A stretch of DNA of 64,000 nt from Burkholderia sp. Leaf177 (GTDB taxonomy: Bacteria; Pseudomonadota; Gammaproteobacteria; Burkholderiales; Burkholderiaceae). Made by a program: the position numbers and the translations under genes. The first letter of the stretch is position 1; the number at the start of each line of letters is the position of its first letter. The notes beneath the pieces were generated by a model. It worked only from the letters and a program-made list of their open reading frames with translations. It had not been told where the DNA came from and did no database searches. The DNA lies in NCBI RefSeq assembly GCF_001424345.1, contig NZ_LMPF01000022.1, forward strand, positions 54,122 through 118,121. The letters run 5' to 3'. Positions 35,537 through 45,882 of the stretch are shown here, piece by piece.

Positions 35537-38500
35537 TTAACGACGCGCTTTATTCGACAAGAGCAATCCTATCGCCTTGATGAGAGCGGGAAGCGGGACA
35601 GGTTTGCCAATATGCGCATTGAATCCGGCCTGCAACGCTTTCGCCGCATCTTGCTCGCGTCCGAATCCAGTTAGCGCAATAGCGGGGACCGCGGCATTGC
35701 GTTCCGATTTACGAAGCGCGGCGATGAATTCGTAACCGTCCATCGTTGGCATGCCAATGTCTGACAATAAAAGGTCGAAATCCTGCACTGCAGCCTCGGC
35801 AAGCCCCTCTATTGCAGATGACGGTGCGCAGATGTGTGCGCCCTCGAGCTCGAGAAGTGCACGAAATGCTTCCAGAGCTTCAGTCGAGTCGTCAACTAGG
35901 AGTATGCGCAAACCCTGCAAGATGCGCGTATCCAATACCGTCGTCACGAAAGCAGAGATAGAACCTTTTGAATTTGTTGGAAGCACAAGCCGGAAAGAGG
36001 CACCTTTGCCAACGCCTGCCGAAGTCCCGTCGACTTGGCCGCCATGCATTTCAGCCAACTGCTTAACCAGGGAAAGGCCGATTCCCAGCCCGCCATTGTT
36101 TCGTCGGCCTCCGCCATCCGCCTGGCTGAACATGTCGAAAATATAAGGTAGAAAATCCGCTGAGATGCCTTGGCCGGTATCAGACACTTCGATGCACACT
36201 GCCTCAGGCAACAGACTCAATTCGACGTTGATCTGACCGCCGCGTGAGGTGAACTTAAGAGCATTTCTTAACAGATTCCATAGCATCTGTTCGAAGCGCA
36301 CGCCGTCAGCGTGTATGATCACTGGGTTAGCTATACCCACTACGTTCAATTTAATATCGCTTTCCAACGCATCACGCAAACTCGCCTCGATCACTGATTG
36401 TACGCAGGCAGAAACGTCTACCGGTCCCAACTGCAGGGCAAGCTTGCCCGTCCGTACTCGCGAAAGATCCAGTAAATCATCAATGATCTTTGCCTGACCA
36501 ACAACTGAGCGTTGGATTGCATCGGCAGCGTCTTGCACAACCGCGATTGAACGGACCTCAGGTGAGCGTGCAAGCAATTCCGCCTTCACGTGGATCAGAT
36601 TTAATGGGTTCTTAAGTTCGTGCGAAAGGACTGCAAAAAACTCATCTTTGATGCGTAACGATGCCTCCGCTTGTGCACGCACTTCCCGTTCCGATGTTAG
36701 AAGCCGGAGCTGTTTGCTATCGGCAATTTTTCGTTCGGTGAGGTCACGTAAAATTTTCGCATACCCTTCAAAGTTATTCGCCTTGAGCAAGGTACTGACA
36801 CCCGCACAGTAAATCTTCGTGCCGTCACGACGGACATGCCAGCGCTCGTCTTCTGCCCGCCCATGAAGCGCCGCATGGCGGCGTTCGGACGACGGCACAC
36901 CGTCAGTGACATCGCCAGGCAGAAAAATCAGATCAATGGGTCTTCCCACGACTTCAGCCTCTTCGTACCCGAACACGCGAGCGGCGCCTTTGTTCCAGCT
37001 GACGATCATCCCATCGAGCGACTGGACTATGATCGCGTAATCGTCGGTCGTCATGGCTGCGAGCTTTAAACGGTCTTCGGCCGAGCGGACATCTTGCTCC
37101 GCTGCTCTGCGCGCTGTTATATCAATCAGTGTAAGTACGGCCCCGTCGATGTGATCATCTGAAGTCCGGTACGGAAGAAGACGCGCAAGATACCAGCCTC
37201 CTGCTTTCGTACTGACTTCCCGCTCTATTACCATGAGGGTTTCGAAAGCAGCAGCGGCGTCAGTTGCAAGCTCCGGATAGTTGAGGCGATGAGTGAGATC
37301 GAGCAAGGGACGGCCAATGTCGGAATCGATTAGATTGAAGAGGCCAACAGCGGGCGCCGTGAATCGTTTAATACGCATTGACCGATCCACGAAGATCGTC
37401 GCAACACCGCTCGAAGCAATCAAATTACCAAGGTCATCGACGGCCTTAGCAGTTTCTACGACCTTGGCTTGTAGTTCGCCGTTCACGGTCAACAATTCTT
37501 CGTTTACCGATTGAAGCTCTTCTTTGCTAGTTTCCAGCTCCTCGGTCGCTGACCATAACTCTTCATTGATGGCCTGCAGTTCTTCGTTGGATGCCTTTAG
37601 CTCTTCAGTTGATACATTGGCATGTTCAAGCGTTGATTGTAATTGATCCCTAGCCTGTTGAAGTTCGCTTTCCAGATTGCTTACTGTTGCGTTCTCGGTC
37701 GCTGATAACACCGAGAGCTCCTCAAACTTTGGTTCAGTCTGCTCATCGAATGAAACAAGGATAACGTCAAGGGCCGACTTTGTGTCGCGATATGGGCGTG
37801 CCGACATAGTGACGAAAGTCCATTCTTCACGATATGAAAAGCGCACCTGCGGCGTGGTGACTGTCTTGCCTTCCTGCTGCGCCTGAAAAAGCGCCGTTCG
37901 CAGCTCCAGGCGCAACTGAGGGTTTATCAGTATCAACGCGTTTTGCGTCGGCTCTCCTGCCACGTGCGACAAAAATCGTCCTACGGCCTCAGATGTATGC
38001 AAAATTTTTGCATCGCGATCGACGAGCAAGCTTGGGGCTGCGTGTTCGCCGATCACGCGCAAATGGATCGCGGAGAATGGGTCGGATGACGCGGAAGGAA
38101 CATTTGGCAACGTAGCGTTGTTCTCAAAGGCGAATGGACCAAACGATCTAAGTCGTGGTGTCGGCCGCTGTCTAATGGCAAGCGCCTTCGCCTTAAAAAT
38201 TCGGTGCTTCTTGTCGATGGGCGTGAACAGATCGTTGGCGATCTCAGCGGATTCGGAACTTCCGAGAAACAAATATCCGTTTGGTCTTAGCGCAAAGTGG
38301 AAAGTTTCGAGAACTTCCCGTTGTACCGATCGGTCGAGATAGATGAGAAGGTTGCGGCAGGAGACCAAGTCAATCTGAGAAAACGGGGGGTCGCGCAATA
38401 CATTGTGCTTAGCGAACAAGATCTTTTCACGAAGCTCAGTGTTTGCAACGTAACGCGACTCACGGTGATTAAAGAACTTGTCCACGCGCGCCTGAGTAAC

Positions 38501-39688
38501 ATCCGTCAGGATCGAATCAGCATAGTTACCGGCGCGCGCAAACTGGATGGCGTTATCGTCAATGTCTGTAGCGAACATCTGGATCAACGGTCCATTGGAA
38601 GCCGCCGCCACGAGCTCGCCGAGCACCATTCCCAACGAATACACTTCCTCACCGGTCGAGCACCCCGCTACCCAAACCCGCAGACGATCATCAGCCGATT
38701 TTTCGGCAAGGATCTTGGGGAAGAGATTGTGCTCAAGCGCGTCGAAAGCAGCGCGATCTCGAAAAAAGTTGGTCACGCCGATAAGCATGTCCTTTAACAG
38801 CGCCGCCGTTTCGCCAGGATTTTGGTCAATGTAAGTTTTATATGCGGGCAGGTCAGTTAAGGAATTGACATGCAACCGCCGCTCAATCCGACGCAGAACC
38901 GTTGCACGTTTATAGTGATGAAAGTCGTGGCCCGTGCTGGTCCGAAGCTGCTCCAGCACTTGACGCAACGTGTGTTCATCTTCTGTCTTCGAGTAATTAG
39001 GCGCGAACCGCTGATCTGGGCCTTCATTCTCGATCGGCGGCAACTTCATCGCATGCGAATTTTCCTTAAGCTCGACAAGCTTTGCCGGAATACGGGCGAC
39101 AGGAAGAATAATATCGACGGAACCCGTAGCAATAGCGCTTAGCGGCATTTCGCTGTATTCCGCGTCCTCCGGTGCTTGTACAATAGTAATGCCGGCCTGC
39201 TCCTTGATGCGTGCGATGCCAAGAGCGCCATCGCTCCCGGTTCCCGACAGAATGATGCTAATCGCTCGTGACCCGTGGGACTCGGCAAGGCTACGGAAGA
39301 GAAGGTCAATCGCGACTGGACGCCCACGCGGACGATCATCTGCAGAAGCAACGAGAAATTCTCCGTCAATGGTCAAGTCACTTGCCGGCGAGATCAAATA
39401 CACGTGATTTGCCTGCACTCGCGTGCGAGCAACAACCTGCAGCACCGGCATAGCAGTCACACGCTGGAGAACCTCATCCGCTTTGCTGTCGTGTGTCGGC
39501 GAAAGATGGATAACTAATACGAAAGCGATGCCTGCATCCGCCGGCATGTGCTCAAAAAAACTCAGCAACGCTCCAAAACCTCCGGCTGACGCACCTATAC
39601 CTACTACGGGAAAATCGGGGTCTGGCTTCGCCAAAATTACAGAGCCTGGCTCGGGGGGATCAAGTGTCAGCGAAGACTGGGAGGTCAT
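35537..39688 (-). CDS. Hybrid CheB-CheR-PAS-histidine kinase-response regulator
   Basis: A 1383-residue cytoplasmic signalling protein. Order of domains: CheB methylesterase (about 25-215; GIGASAGGFGALL with Ser, HLSPTHDSKADEVL with His, LSGTGSDGALG with Asp), CheR methyltransferase (about 245-500; VAGCSTGEEVYSLGM), a PAS region, a long heptad coiled coil (about 655-745; SNEELQAINEELWSATEELE), two more PAS domains, HisKA with SHELKNPLNL near residue 1022, HATPase (LLRNALKFT, VSDTGQGI, GGLGIGLSLV), and a C-terminal receiver (LLVDDSTEAL, phospho-acceptor in LLLSDIGMPTMDGYEF). Start ATG 39688 gives MTSQSS; GTG 39739 and ATG 39727 are alternatives. No chemoreceptor, cheA or cheW gene is near. Known relatives act in biofilm or stress signalling rather than classical chemotaxis. 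Confidence 0.92.
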   Translation of the reverse strand: MTSQSSLTLDPPEPGSVILAKPDPDFPVVGIGASAGGFGALLSFFEHMPADAGIAFVLVIHLSPTHDSKADEVLQRVTAMPVLQVVARTRVQANHVYLISPASDLTIDGEFLVASADDRPRGRPVAIDLLFRSLAESHGSRAISIILSGTGSDGALGIARIKEQAGITIVQAPEDAEYSEMPLSAIATGSVDIILPVARIPAKLVELKENSHAMKLPPIENEGPDQRFAPNYSKTEDEHTLRQVLEQLRTSTGHDFHHYKRATVLRRIERRLHVNSLTDLPAYKTYIDQNPGETAALLKDMLIGVTNFFRDRAAFDALEHNLFPKILAEKSADDRLRVWVAGCSTGEEVYSLGMVLGELVAAASNGPLIQMFATDIDDNAIQFARAGNYADSILTDVTQARVDKFFNHRESRYVANTELREKILFAKHNVLRDPPFSQIDLVSCRNLLIYLDRSVQREVLETFHFALRPNGYLFLGSSESAEIANDLFTPIDKKHRIFKAKALAIRQRPTPRLRSFGPFAFENNATLPNVPSASSDPFSAIHLRVIGEHAAPSLLVDRDAKILHTSEAVGRFLSHVAGEPTQNALILINPQLRLELRTALFQAQQEGKTVTTPQVRFSYREEWTFVTMSARPYRDTKSALDVILVSFDEQTEPKFEELSVLSATENATVSNLESELQQARDQLQSTLEHANVSTEELKASNEELQAINEELWSATEELETSKEELQSVNEELLTVNGELQAKVVETAKAVDDLGNLIASSGVATIFVDRSMRIKRFTAPAVGLFNLIDSDIGRPLLDLTHRLNYPELATDAAAAFETLMVIEREVSTKAGGWYLARLLPYRTSDDHIDGAVLTLIDITARRAAEQDVRSAEDRLKLAAMTTDDYAIIVQSLDGMIVSWNKGAARVFGYEEAEVVGRPIDLIFLPGDVTDGVPSSERRHAALHGRAEDERWHVRRDGTKIYCAGVSTLLKANNFEGYAKILRDLTERKIADSKQLRLLTSEREVRAQAEASLRIKDEFFAVLSHELKNPLNLIHVKAELLARSPEVRSIAVVQDAADAIQRSVVGQAKIIDDLLDLSRVRTGKLALQLGPVDVSACVQSVIEASLRDALESDIKLNVVGIANPVIIHADGVRFEQMLWNLLRNALKFTSRGGQINVELSLLPEAVCIEVSDTGQGISADFLPYIFDMFSQADGGGRRNNGGLGIGLSLVKQLAEMHGGQVDGTSAGVGKGASFRLVLPTNSKGSISAFVTTVLDTRILQGLRILLVDDSTEALEAFRALLELEGAHICAPSSAIEGLAEAAVQDFDLLLSDIGMPTMDGYEFIAALRKSERNAAVPAIALTGFGREQDAAKALQAGFNAHIGKPVPLPALIKAIGLLLSNKARR

Positions 39689-41215
39689 CAAAATTTTCCC
39701 GCGGAACAAATGACGAATTTGCTTCATACGAACATTCACGGCACGTAGAGCAAAAACAGGTATCGCGACTCACGAAGATCGCGTCAATTAAAGCCTTTAG
39801 ACAAAAGGGTGCACATTCTCGCAGCCAGCATAGTCTGTTGGCGGGTCTTAAGGAACAGGAAGATGCATTCATTCGATGCGGCTCAAGTTAATCGGTCATT
39901 CATTCTTACTTAAGCCGCGCATGTTGGATTTAATATGGCGTTATCGGTCATTGTGATGCCATCCAAACTCAATCAAAGTCTGAGTGCGCGACCCAAGCAC
40001 TATGTCCGCGCTCACTGTCGAGTGTCGACTATCCTTGCCGGCCCTCGACCGTTCGGTGATAGTGAACAACGAGCTTCAAGTGGCTAACGTCCTTTGCACT
40101 CGCATTCCAGGAGTATTGAAGGTTTAAGAGAATTCGCTGCGCTCGCAACGGCTTATCGGTCAGCTCACCGAATTCGGCGACTCGGTCATACGCGAGTTTT
40201 GAGAATGGTGTTCGTGTGCGCATAAGACCAGCGGGGATTGTGGTCAACAGGTTTGGGTACCTCTATCCGTTGATTTTCTGGCTTTTCTAATCCGACGATG
40301 GGTAGAAAAAGCGCAATATGAAAAACGTCATGGTCTAGTGAAAACGAGCATAGCTAACGATGATCTGATTTGCCTGATTCTACGCCGCCCTCCGGTTAGT
40401 CGACCGCGAACGATGCAATTTTGCTTGACGAATAGGCGAACATCTCTTTTAAATTAAAGTTACTAAGTCGCATTGATCATCGAGAATTACCGATATGGAA
40501 AGTCGGGTAGCTGCAACGGCGTTTCGAGGCAATAGATCGAGCGCAGCTGTCGGACGTAGGCGGAACAAAATAGCTACTAGGCTCAGAAATAAAAAAATGT
40601 TTTAATGGAAAATCGATTTTCAGCAAGTAGCATGGATTGAAAAAATCAACAATGTTATTTTTGATGTTATAAGCTTAAAAAGCTTTTTAACCGACGAACA
40701 CCTACTCGAGCTAGGATGAAGATAAGTATTTGCTTATAAAACTATAATTACAACACTAACCACCGAATAAGCGCTAAAGTGCTTCTGGGGTGCGTATAGA
40801 GGAAGGCTAATTCATTGCTCGCTGACAAATCTTGGCCAAATCATGGCTATGATGTCTGGCCGCTTTTACGCGTCGATAGCAAATTTTCGTAAAGTACGGA
40901 TACGGCATGTCTACGATGGGTATAAGTTTAGTCCAAAGTTAGAAAACAAATTGGTAGATTAGATATAAAACTGTTTCTATAAACAATGAACATTTAAAAG
41001 TACTTACATGTTGGTTATATGGGGCCGTCCGTTCCTTAAGAGATTAAATGGTTACAAAGTATTTAAAATCTGACTTATTGGTGTTTCACTTATTATTCTT
41101 GTTTTTGGATTGATTTTTCAGTTTGTTGAGGTTTAGCGCTAATAGCTAAGATTCAATCTAGCTATCAAAAGGTGAAAGTCCACATAAGATTTCTGATAAA
41201 GAGGTCGACGAAACT
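39689..41215. other. 1.5-kb AT-rich gene-free region
   Basis: No convincing gene. Composition turns markedly AT-rich at about 40440-41200, unlike both flanks. It contains a perfect 14-bp palindrome TAAAAAGCTTTTTA at 40676-40689. Likely foreign or eroded DNA, and a natural target for H-NS binding. Confidence 0.5.
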
Positions 41216-41452
41216 ATGAGCCCTATTAAGCCTAAGATGACGGCGCTCAGTGCCGACGCCGCTCTCGATCATCTTGCACTGGCCCTACGACATTTGGAGC
41301 GCCGTGGGCTTAAGATAGAGCTGAACCAAGGGATGGACTTGAACTATTGGTCAAACAGGATCATCAGAGTGATTGATGAAACTTCGCATTTGTCGATGCA
41401 GCATGGACGTGCGCAAAACTTGTTAAAGCAGCTTACAGCCGCTAACAAATAG
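41216..41452 (+). CDS. Small hypothetical protein
   Basis: A 78-residue helical protein (LSADAALDHLALALRHLERRGLKI and VIDETSHLSMQHGRAQNLLK). AGAGG lies eleven bases before the ATG, a little far. It is the first protein-like frame after the AT-rich stretch and converges with the LysR gene. Family unknown. Confidence 0.5.
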   Translation: MSPIKPKMTALSADAALDHLALALRHLERRGLKIELNQGMDLNYWSNRIIRVIDETSHLSMQHGRAQNLLKQLTAANK

Positions 41453-41591
41453 GCTGCTTTCATCGCTCGTGGTCGAAGTTCCAACCTCACCATGTCCGAA
41501 GACCTTTAGCAGCGCCTTATTAGTGAATCAGTCATTCGGCATTCGCCTCCGCAGCGTCAGACGTGTTACAGACAAGCGCTCGCCTCTTTTG

Positions 41592-42509
41592 CTAGGACGG
41601 CTGGTCGGCGGAATCCAGTTCACCGAACATCTCCACGAGCCAATCGATGAAGATGCGCATACGCTGGCTGAGATGCCGGTTGCGCGGATATACCACATGG
41701 AATGGATATGGCGGCGGCTGCAACCCGTCGAGGAACGCTACGAGCTGACCGGTTGCAAGATAAGGCCGGACCTTGAACGAAAACAGGTGAATGACACCGA
41801 CTCCCGCCAGACCCGCTGCAAGATGCGCATTGCCTTCGTTCACACTCAAAAACGCGTTCGGCTGCACTTCAATGGCGTCCGTTCCCACGCCGAACGGAGA
41901 AGGAACAACACGCCCTGTTCGTGGCGAGATATACCTCACGAGTTTGTGGTTGCGTTTTAGATCGTCGATGCTGGATGGTATGCCGTAGCGGCGCACATAT
42001 TCCGGCGATGCACACGTCGTCCATCCTGCCCGGCCAACTTCTCTGGCCACGAGTGATTCGTCGAGCATTGGCCCCCCACGAATCGTGCAGTCGATGCCGT
42101 CCTGGATCATGTCGTTAAAGCTGTCGCGCACGCACAAGTCCACTTCAACATTCGGATATCGCGCGTGGAACCGGGGAAGGGCTGGAATGAGAAAGCTACT
42201 TGCCAGCGAGGCACTTATGCCGATTCTGATCGTTCCCGCAGGATTCGCGTTCTCGAACGCGAACGAACTGTTGACTTCATCCAGGGCCTGCATGATCGGT
42301 AACGTTCGATCGTAATAAGCGGCGCCTTCGTGCGTGACCGCGACTATGCGCGTCGTTCTCTGCAAGAGCTTGACGCGTAGCTCCGCTTCAAGGTCCTGTA
42401 TTAGCTTGCTGGCTGTGGCAAGAGGAATGCCCAGGGAATCTGCGGCTTTGGTGAAACCACCGGTCTCCACCACTCTTGCGAAGACCCGGATCGCCAACAG
42501 GTTATTCAT
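41592..42509 (-). CDS. LysR-type transcriptional regulator
   Basis: A 305-residue LTTR. ATG 42509 gives MNNLLAIRVFARVVETGGFTKAADSLGIPLATASKLIQDLEAEL, the standard winged HTH, with GGGG at proper spacing before it. The periplasmic-binding-like effector domain follows from about residue 90 (GTIRIGISASLASSFLIPALPRF). It is the last gene of a minus-strand row amidase, oxidoreductase, LysR with gaps of 22 and 52 bases, so it may be co-transcribed and control the row. The effector is unknown. Confidence 0.92.
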   Translation of the reverse strand: MNNLLAIRVFARVVETGGFTKAADSLGIPLATASKLIQDLEAELRVKLLQRTTRIVAVTHEGAAYYDRTLPIMQALDEVNSSFAFENANPAGTIRIGISASLASSFLIPALPRFHARYPNVEVDLCVRDSFNDMIQDGIDCTIRGGPMLDESLVAREVGRAGWTTCASPEYVRRYGIPSSIDDLKRNHKLVRYISPRTGRVVPSPFGVGTDAIEVQPNAFLSVNEGNAHLAAGLAGVGVIHLFSFKVRPYLATGQLVAFLDGLQPPPYPFHVVYPRNRHLSQRMRIFIDWLVEMFGELDSADQPS

Positions 42510-42561
42510 CGGTAGCCCCAAAATGAGGTGCATGCCAGTTCATCGAATCACCGGCGCGATT

Positions 42562-43524
42562 TTAAGGAATTAACGCCAGCTTGCCTTGTGTACTGCGGCT
42601 CTCGATTGCGCGATGAGCCGAGCTTGCATCATCAAGCGGAAACCGCGTGGTCGGCAGCGCACTGAGCCAACCCTCTTCGATGCCGCAGATCACTTCCGCC
42701 GCGCGTTGTTGCATTTCAGCAGGGTCCTGGATGTAGGTGAAAAGCGATCCGCCCGCCACGCGCGCGCCTTTGAGAATTAACGGATAGATCTGCACGTCGG
42801 GCGCGACGCCCGATGCCTGGCCATAAGCGATAGCTGTGCCGCGAGGAGCAAGCGCCTTTACCGTTGAAGAGAACGTCGTTGCTCCGACGGCGTCAAAAGC
42901 AACGTCTACTCCACGACCTTTGGTGATCTCGAGAACTGCATCGAGAAAATTACCATCGCTATAGTTCACCGCATGATCAACGCCCAGTGACCGAATCGTT
43001 TGCAGCTTGGCCTCGGCGGAGGCCGTCCCGATCAGGACCGCCCCTAGGCGCTTCAGCCACTGGACCAGGAACTGGCCTACTCCTCCAGCCGCCGCGTGCA
43101 CAAGTACGATGTCGCCCGGCTTGACCTGGTGATACTCGGCCAGCAAATACTGGGCAGTCACGCCCTGGAACAGCAATCCTTCGTCCGCCGTAAAGCTTGA
43201 TGGTATCCGGATTGCCCGATCAGCGGGCAAGACGAGTTGCTGCGCATAGGAACCCGGGACGTTAATCCATGCAACGCGGGTGCCTATTGGAAGTGCCGAC
43301 ACTCCGGGACCGGCCTCGCGCACCGTACCGACCCCCTCATACCCTGGCACGAACGGCACCGGTTGGTAGTCCACGGCGCCGTTGCGCTGATAAACGTCCA
43401 CATAGTTGACGCCTGCGGCCTCCACATCGACAAGCACCTCGCCGCGCCCGGGAGATGGCGGCGGCACTGAGACCATCTCGAGTACTTCAGGGCCTCCCGT
43501 TCTGCTGACCAGAATCTGCTTCAT
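42562..43524 (-). CDS. Zinc-free medium-chain NADPH:quinone oxidoreductase
   Basis: A 320-residue enzyme of the QOR/zeta-crystallin group. ATG 43524 follows AGAGGTGCGAG. GroES-like N-half contains YVDVYQRNGAVDYQPVPFVPGYEGVGTV; the Rossmann domain shows VHAAAGGVGQFLVQWLKRLGA and VAFDAVGATTF. Zinc-ligand Cys residues of alcohol dehydrogenases are absent. It would reduce quinones or alpha,beta-unsaturated carbonyls with NADPH. It follows the amidase by 22 bases, suggesting one operon. Confidence 0.93.
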   Translation of the reverse strand: MKQILVSRTGGPEVLEMVSVPPPSPGRGEVLVDVEAAGVNYVDVYQRNGAVDYQPVPFVPGYEGVGTVREAGPGVSALPIGTRVAWINVPGSYAQQLVLPADRAIRIPSSFTADEGLLFQGVTAQYLLAEYHQVKPGDIVLVHAAAGGVGQFLVQWLKRLGAVLIGTASAEAKLQTIRSLGVDHAVNYSDGNFLDAVLEITKGRGVDVAFDAVGATTFSSTVKALAPRGTAIAYGQASGVAPDVQIYPLILKGARVAGGSLFTYIQDPAEMQQRAAEVICGIEEGWLSALPTTRFPLDDASSAHRAIESRSTQGKLALIP

Positions 43525-43546
43525 CTCGCACCTCTGTTTGACGACA

Positions 43547-44965
43547 TCAAAGGGGAGGGCGTCGATCACCGAGGCCGCCAGTGCGTTCCAGGAGTGCACC
43601 CAGGCGAAGGATCGTTGCTTCGTCGAGCCACTTCGCGACCAGTTGGATTCCAATAGGAAGGCTTTCCGAGCTAAAGCCGTAAGGCACTGAAAGCGCCGGG
43701 AGTCCTGTCACGTTGAATGGCGAGGTCGCGCGCATCACGTGCATCCATGACACCGTTTCACCATTGACGACGAGCTCCTCCGCGCCATGAGGCGTGGCGG
43801 TCATCGGATTCACGGGACAAAGCAGGACGTCGTACTTCTGGAAAAATCCGGCGAATGCCGAGCGCAGCGCTTCGGCTCTTCCTTCTGCGGCCAGGTAATC
43901 ACGAAATGAAGGATCGGGAAACGAGACAATGCCTTTACCGATGTCGTGCAGCTCGCTCTCACGTCCTGCGGCAAGCTCTTTGATGTATGGCACGATTTCT
44001 CCATAGACCGTCGTCATCAACGTGGCAAGCGGGTCTCCAAGGAACGGCAGGGTCACTTCCTTGACATCGCATCCAAGCTTCGCAAGCTGTGTTGCAGCTG
44101 CCTTCACGGCGGCTGTGATCTCAGGATCGACGGGACCGAACGCGGCATCTGAGACCCAGCCGACGCGAATCGGCTGACCGGCCCGACTGACGTCGCCAGA
44201 GTCGGCGTTGCGTGTGTGTACCGCGTAACCGTCGACGCCGTCGGGTCCCTTGAGAATCGAATAACCTAACGAGACGTCGCGAATGGTGCGGGCCATCGGA
44301 CCGACATGCCACCACTTCGAGATCACCGCTGGATAGTGGCCGGTGTAGGGAATGCGGCCGTGCGTTGCCTTGAGTGCAGCGATCCCGGTGAACGCAGCTG
44401 GTCCGCGAACGGATATTGCCACATCGCTGCCAATGCCGATCGGCGACATACCCGCAGCGATTGCTGCCGATTCTCCTCCGGACGACCCACCCGGCGTGCG
44501 GTCGAGGTTCCATGGGTTGTTGCTGCGTCCTGTCACAAGGTTGTCGGTTTCCGTCCATGCGGAGAATTCCGGAAGGTTGGTTTTCATAAGCGGGATACCG
44601 CCGGCCGCCTTGAACCTTGCGACAGCCGTGGCGTCTTTCGCGGGGATGTTGCCGGCAAACAATTTCGAGCCACGCTGTGTGAGGACGCCTTCGGTATCGA
44701 GCGCGTCCTTGATTGAAAACGGCACACCGTGAAGCGGCCCCAGCACTGCGCCATTCAGTACTGCAGCCTCGGCGGTTTTAGCAGCTTTGATCGCATCATC
44801 GCGCATCAAGGTCACGACGGCATTGACCTTTGGATTGACCGCTTCTATGCGGTCAAGATGCGCCTTGACGACCTCGACTGGCGACAGCTCCTTCGTCCGG
44901 ATCAAGCGGGCGAGTTCGGTTGCATCGCGATAAAAAATCTGAATGTCACTGTTTGAAAAGCTCAT
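43547..44965 (-). CDS. Amidase signature family hydrolase
   Basis: A 472-residue amidase. ATG 44965 follows AGGTGGATACC. The Ser-cisSer-Lys triad can be placed: Lys in GVPFSIKDALDT, the cis-Ser in TPGGSSGGESAAIAAG, and the nucleophile Ser in GSDVAISVRGPAAF. The residue before the nucleophile is Ile rather than the usual Gly, a small departure. It hydrolyses a C-N bond; the family spans acylamidases, 6-aminohexanoate dimer hydrolase and GatA, and sequence alone does not fix the substrate. GatA itself is unlikely since gatB and gatC are absent. Confidence 0.92.
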   Translation of the reverse strand: MSFSNSDIQIFYRDATELARLIRTKELSPVEVVKAHLDRIEAVNPKVNAVVTLMRDDAIKAAKTAEAAVLNGAVLGPLHGVPFSIKDALDTEGVLTQRGSKLFAGNIPAKDATAVARFKAAGGIPLMKTNLPEFSAWTETDNLVTGRSNNPWNLDRTPGGSSGGESAAIAAGMSPIGIGSDVAISVRGPAAFTGIAALKATHGRIPYTGHYPAVISKWWHVGPMARTIRDVSLGYSILKGPDGVDGYAVHTRNADSGDVSRAGQPIRVGWVSDAAFGPVDPEITAAVKAAATQLAKLGCDVKEVTLPFLGDPLATLMTTVYGEIVPYIKELAAGRESELHDIGKGIVSFPDPSFRDYLAAEGRAEALRSAFAGFFQKYDVLLCPVNPMTATPHGAEELVVNGETVSWMHVMRATSPFNVTGLPALSVPYGFSSESLPIGIQLVAKWLDEATILRLGALLERTGGLGDRRPPL

Positions 44966-45882
44966 GGTATCCACCTGTCCGGTTCGTTCGTTCGAGGGAA
45001 ATATGCGCGTTGTCCGGCGTCGTCGTGCAACGCATGTTGCGTTTATCTTGTTGAGTCGGACGAAGTGTAGGAGCGCGGTGGACGAAGATAAACGCGATTT
45101 AGTGGAAACACTCTCCAGTCATCTGGATAGTCCGAACTAAGGCTTCTCGGCGGTGGGCGAAGTCCCCAAGGATTGTTGTAGGCGGCGGTATCGTTGCCTC
45201 GTGTCTGCACATGAAAGTACGGAGATTTATGTTTTTTTTGGAGAGTGGCGTACTTCGAGCCAATGAATTTGCCACCTCGTGGTAGTGACCACCCCTGGAG
45301 AGTTGCTGCTCAATCCATTCGTAGATCGACTAGCAGAGGAGACGATCTCTGGTGGGATGACTCGGAGCGGGCGCGGACCGACCGCCGGCCGGAAACATCA
45401 AGTTTTCGTTCGCCCGCTTCCGGCCATGAAGCGACATTCACTGGAAGACGCAGTTGGACATTCGAGCGTCGGTAGCACTCTGGAAGCGGCCGCTGAACCT
45501 GACAGAGTTGATGGCGGTTCATCGGCCTTAGCCGACGATCGTTGCTCGTGGCTGGGACGGCCGCTCAATGAACGGGACCGGTCTCCCAAAGGCGACCATG
45601 TCGGACCGTACCGACGCGGCGGCGACTTATAATCCTGCCACGCCGACGGTTCAGGCTCTAATCGAAGAAAGACTATTGGAGGGGATCATATCTGCACTTG
45701 CACCTCGCCTGCCCGACCTTCGTCTAAGGTCACGATTTGCGGTCGCACTGGTCGCTTTAAGATGCGAGTGTTCACGTCGGTCGTCGTCGAACGTGGTTAT
45801 TTACAGCGCAATGCCAGCGACCACAACGGGCGACACTCCGACCGTTGTGCGCGAACACATCAGACATGGCTCGAGTTGAAAA
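44966..45882. other. Intergenic region with possible regulator remnant
   Basis: No intact gene. A plus-strand frame from about 45598 (TVQALIEERLLEGIISALAP then LPDLRLRSRFAVALVAL) resembles the C-terminal part of a TetR-type regulator and seems frameshifted soon after; this is a weak reading. The rest shows nothing recognisable. Confidence 0.3.

Noticed and set aside
45598-45760. TetR regulator C-terminal fragment
   Set aside because: Resemblance rests on a short helical stretch; without a search it is too weak for a separate feature.
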